A stretch of DNA of 34,992 nt from contig JAAYGT010000045.1 of NCBI GenBank assembly GCA_012727555.1, forward strand, positions 1 through 34,992, written 5' to 3'. This stretch comes from Alcaligenaceae bacterium. GTDB taxonomy: Bacteria; Pseudomonadota; Gammaproteobacteria; Burkholderiales; Burkholderiaceae_B. The position numbers were made by a program, and so were the translations under genes. The notes under the pieces are model-generated. The model ran no database searches, was not told the origin of the DNA, and was given only the letters and a program-made list of their open reading frames with translations. Of this stretch, positions 33,975-34,992 are shown piece by piece. Position 1 is the stretch's first letter, and every line of letters begins with the position of its first letter.

Positions 33975-34008
33975 GGCCTGACACACACACCACGCAGGCC
34001 TTTCTTTT
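33975..34008 (+). terminator. Terminator-like hairpin in the GGDEF gene leader
   Basis: GGCCTG (33975-33980) and CAGGCC (33995-34000) form a six-base-pair stem around 14 bases, followed by TTTCTTTT. It could end the ABC transcript or attenuate the GGDEF gene, whose promoter lies upstream of it. Upstream CCTGCA (33913-33918) could pair with TGCAGG (33955-33960) or with the 3' arm. Confidence 0.45.
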
Positions 34009-34066
34009 CATCCCGAAACTTATAACGCCGTGTTCTGTCGGCTTCTTCATCACGCCTGACCACTGC

Positions 34067-34992
34067 ATGCCTATTGATACCGACCCGCTGAAACCCGAAA
34101 AGCGCCTGAGCCGCAGTTACATTGCCGGGCTGATCGTTATCGTTCTTATCGCCACACTGACCCATGTGATCATGGACCGTCTGCTGCTGACTGAACAACA
34201 TACTGCCGATATCGTCAACATGGTGGGCAAACAGCGCATGCTGTCACAGCGCATCATGCAACTGACCTATCGCTACATGCTGGCACGCAATGATCAGGAA
34301 GCCGTGCATTTCCAGCAGAAAGCAATGCTGGCCATCAAAAAAATGGATCAAACCCACCGTCAGCTGCTTGTTAATCCTCGCTCGACGACCTATCAGAAAG
34401 CCACCGACGGCATCTACTTCGACCCCCCCTCAGAACTGGACATGCAGGTACGCACCTTCCTGGGTGCCGCACGGGAAATTCTGCGACGCGAACCGGAAAC
34501 ACTGTCGCTTGACAGCCCGATTGTCCGCCTCATCAGCGAAAGACAGGTCGAGCCCCTGCTGCTCGATCTGAACAAAGCCGTCACACTGTTTGTCGATGCA
34601 AGCCGGCAATCAATGAACCGCATGCATATCATGCTTTGGCTGCTTTACACTGCGCTGATTGCCGTGATTGTGCTTGAGGGTTTATTCGTGTTCCGTCCAG
34701 CCTTCAGACATCTTTTTGAACGTACCCGCGAACTGCATGAACTGGCCCGAACCGACCCCCTCACCGGATGCCACAACCGCCGCAGCTTCGTGACGCTGGC
34801 TGACGCTTTTCAGGAAAGTGTCAAACGCTACCACACCCCCTGCGCAGTACTGATGCTCGACATCGACCACTTCAAACGCGTCAACGACACCTACGGCCAC
34901 CCGGTCGGTGATCTGGTCATTCAGGCACTGGCACGCACCTGTGTTAACGCGCTGCGAAAATCCGATGTTTTCGGGCGACTGGGCGGGGAAGA
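34067..34992 (+). CDS. Membrane-bound GGDEF protein (diguanylate cyclase), partial
   Basis: The gene is cut at the window end after 308 complete codons. An inner-membrane protein: a first helix at about residues 18-35 (IAGLIVIVLIATLTHVI), a periplasmic helical sensor domain with NMVGKQRMLSQRIMQL, typical of PilJ/type-IV-pili MCP sensors, a second helix near residues 190-212, then a GGDEF domain with ARTDPLTGCHNRRSF, MLDIDHFKRVNDTYGH and GRLGGEE at the edge. The catalytic motif (GGEE-F expected) is thus intact as far as visible, and it probably makes c-di-GMP. An ATG at 34067 starts the frame; no strong ribosome site is seen. Its C-terminus may carry more domains. Confidence 0.88.
   Translation, partial: MPIDTDPLKPEKRLSRSYIAGLIVIVLIATLTHVIMDRLLLTEQHTADIVNMVGKQRMLSQRIMQLTYRYMLARNDQEAVHFQQKAMLAIKKMDQTHRQLLVNPRSTTYQKATDGIYFDPPSELDMQVRTFLGAAREILRREPETLSLDSPIVRLISERQVEPLLLDLNKAVTLFVDASRQSMNRMHIMLWLLYTALIAVIVLEGLFVFRPAFRHLFERTRELHELARTDPLTGCHNRRSFVTLADAFQESVKRYHTPCAVLMLDIDHFKRVNDTYGHPVGDLVIQALARTCVNALRKSDVFGRLGGE

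Noticed and set aside
33900-34066. c-di-GMP riboswitch ahead of the GGDEF gene
   Set aside because: The leader has no recognisable GEMM-I or GEMM-II core sequence, only generic hairpins.

Overview
This is chromosomal DNA of about 60% GC from a betaproteobacterium, most likely in or near the Alcaligenaceae (Bordetella-like). The pointers are a bhuRSTU-order heme operon, a Bug-family solute receptor next to a CaiB-type CoA-transferase, a DUF815 ATPase next to a Nudix/ThiE fusion, and several Nudix, Ppc and IlvD features typical of this group. This is inference from gene content; no search was run.

Layout. 1-4805 (minus): heme uptake operon hmuR-hmuS-hmuT-hmuU, with hmuU cut by the window edge. 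It has a promoter overlapped by a good Fur box, and the last three genes are joined by ATGA overlaps. 4961-6931 (minus): a voltage-sensor K+ channel with a C-terminal zinc ribbon, and nadE, whose terminator sits directly before the channel start. 7353-8576 (plus): an MFS transporter. 8577-9591: a 1-kb gene-free stretch between the convergent MFS and ilvD genes. It holds two inverted copies of a long, multi-stem palindromic element, TTCTTGA repeats and an 18-bp tandem array; this is the most unusual part of the window. 9592-11454 (minus): ilvD. 11744-17845 (plus): ppc, then an SDR, a Bug receptor and a class III CoA-transferase, ending in a strong terminator.

17962-21642 (minus): a Nudix/TMP-synthase-like fusion, a DUF815 ATPase and an MscS-family channel. 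21762-22863 (plus): ispB and tRNA-Pro(CGG). 22964-24308 (minus): an SDR followed by a DUF6036-like nucleotidyltransferase-fold protein. 24374-28845 (plus): a hybrid histidine kinase (GAF-PAS-GAF-HK-REC) translationally coupled to a REC-GGDEF-EAL protein, a likely signalling pair feeding c-di-GMP turnover. 28928-33769 (plus): an ArsR-like regulator and an FbpABC-type ABC importer. 34067 to the end: a membrane GGDEF protein cut off at its GGEE motif.

The heme operon shows visible iron control. The two c-di-GMP loci flank the ABC importer, but nothing in the sequence ties them to it. The structured repeat pair at 8689-8900 and 9184-9403 has paired compensatory differences in four stems, the pattern expected if folding rather than sequence is maintained. 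I do not recognise it as a named element.
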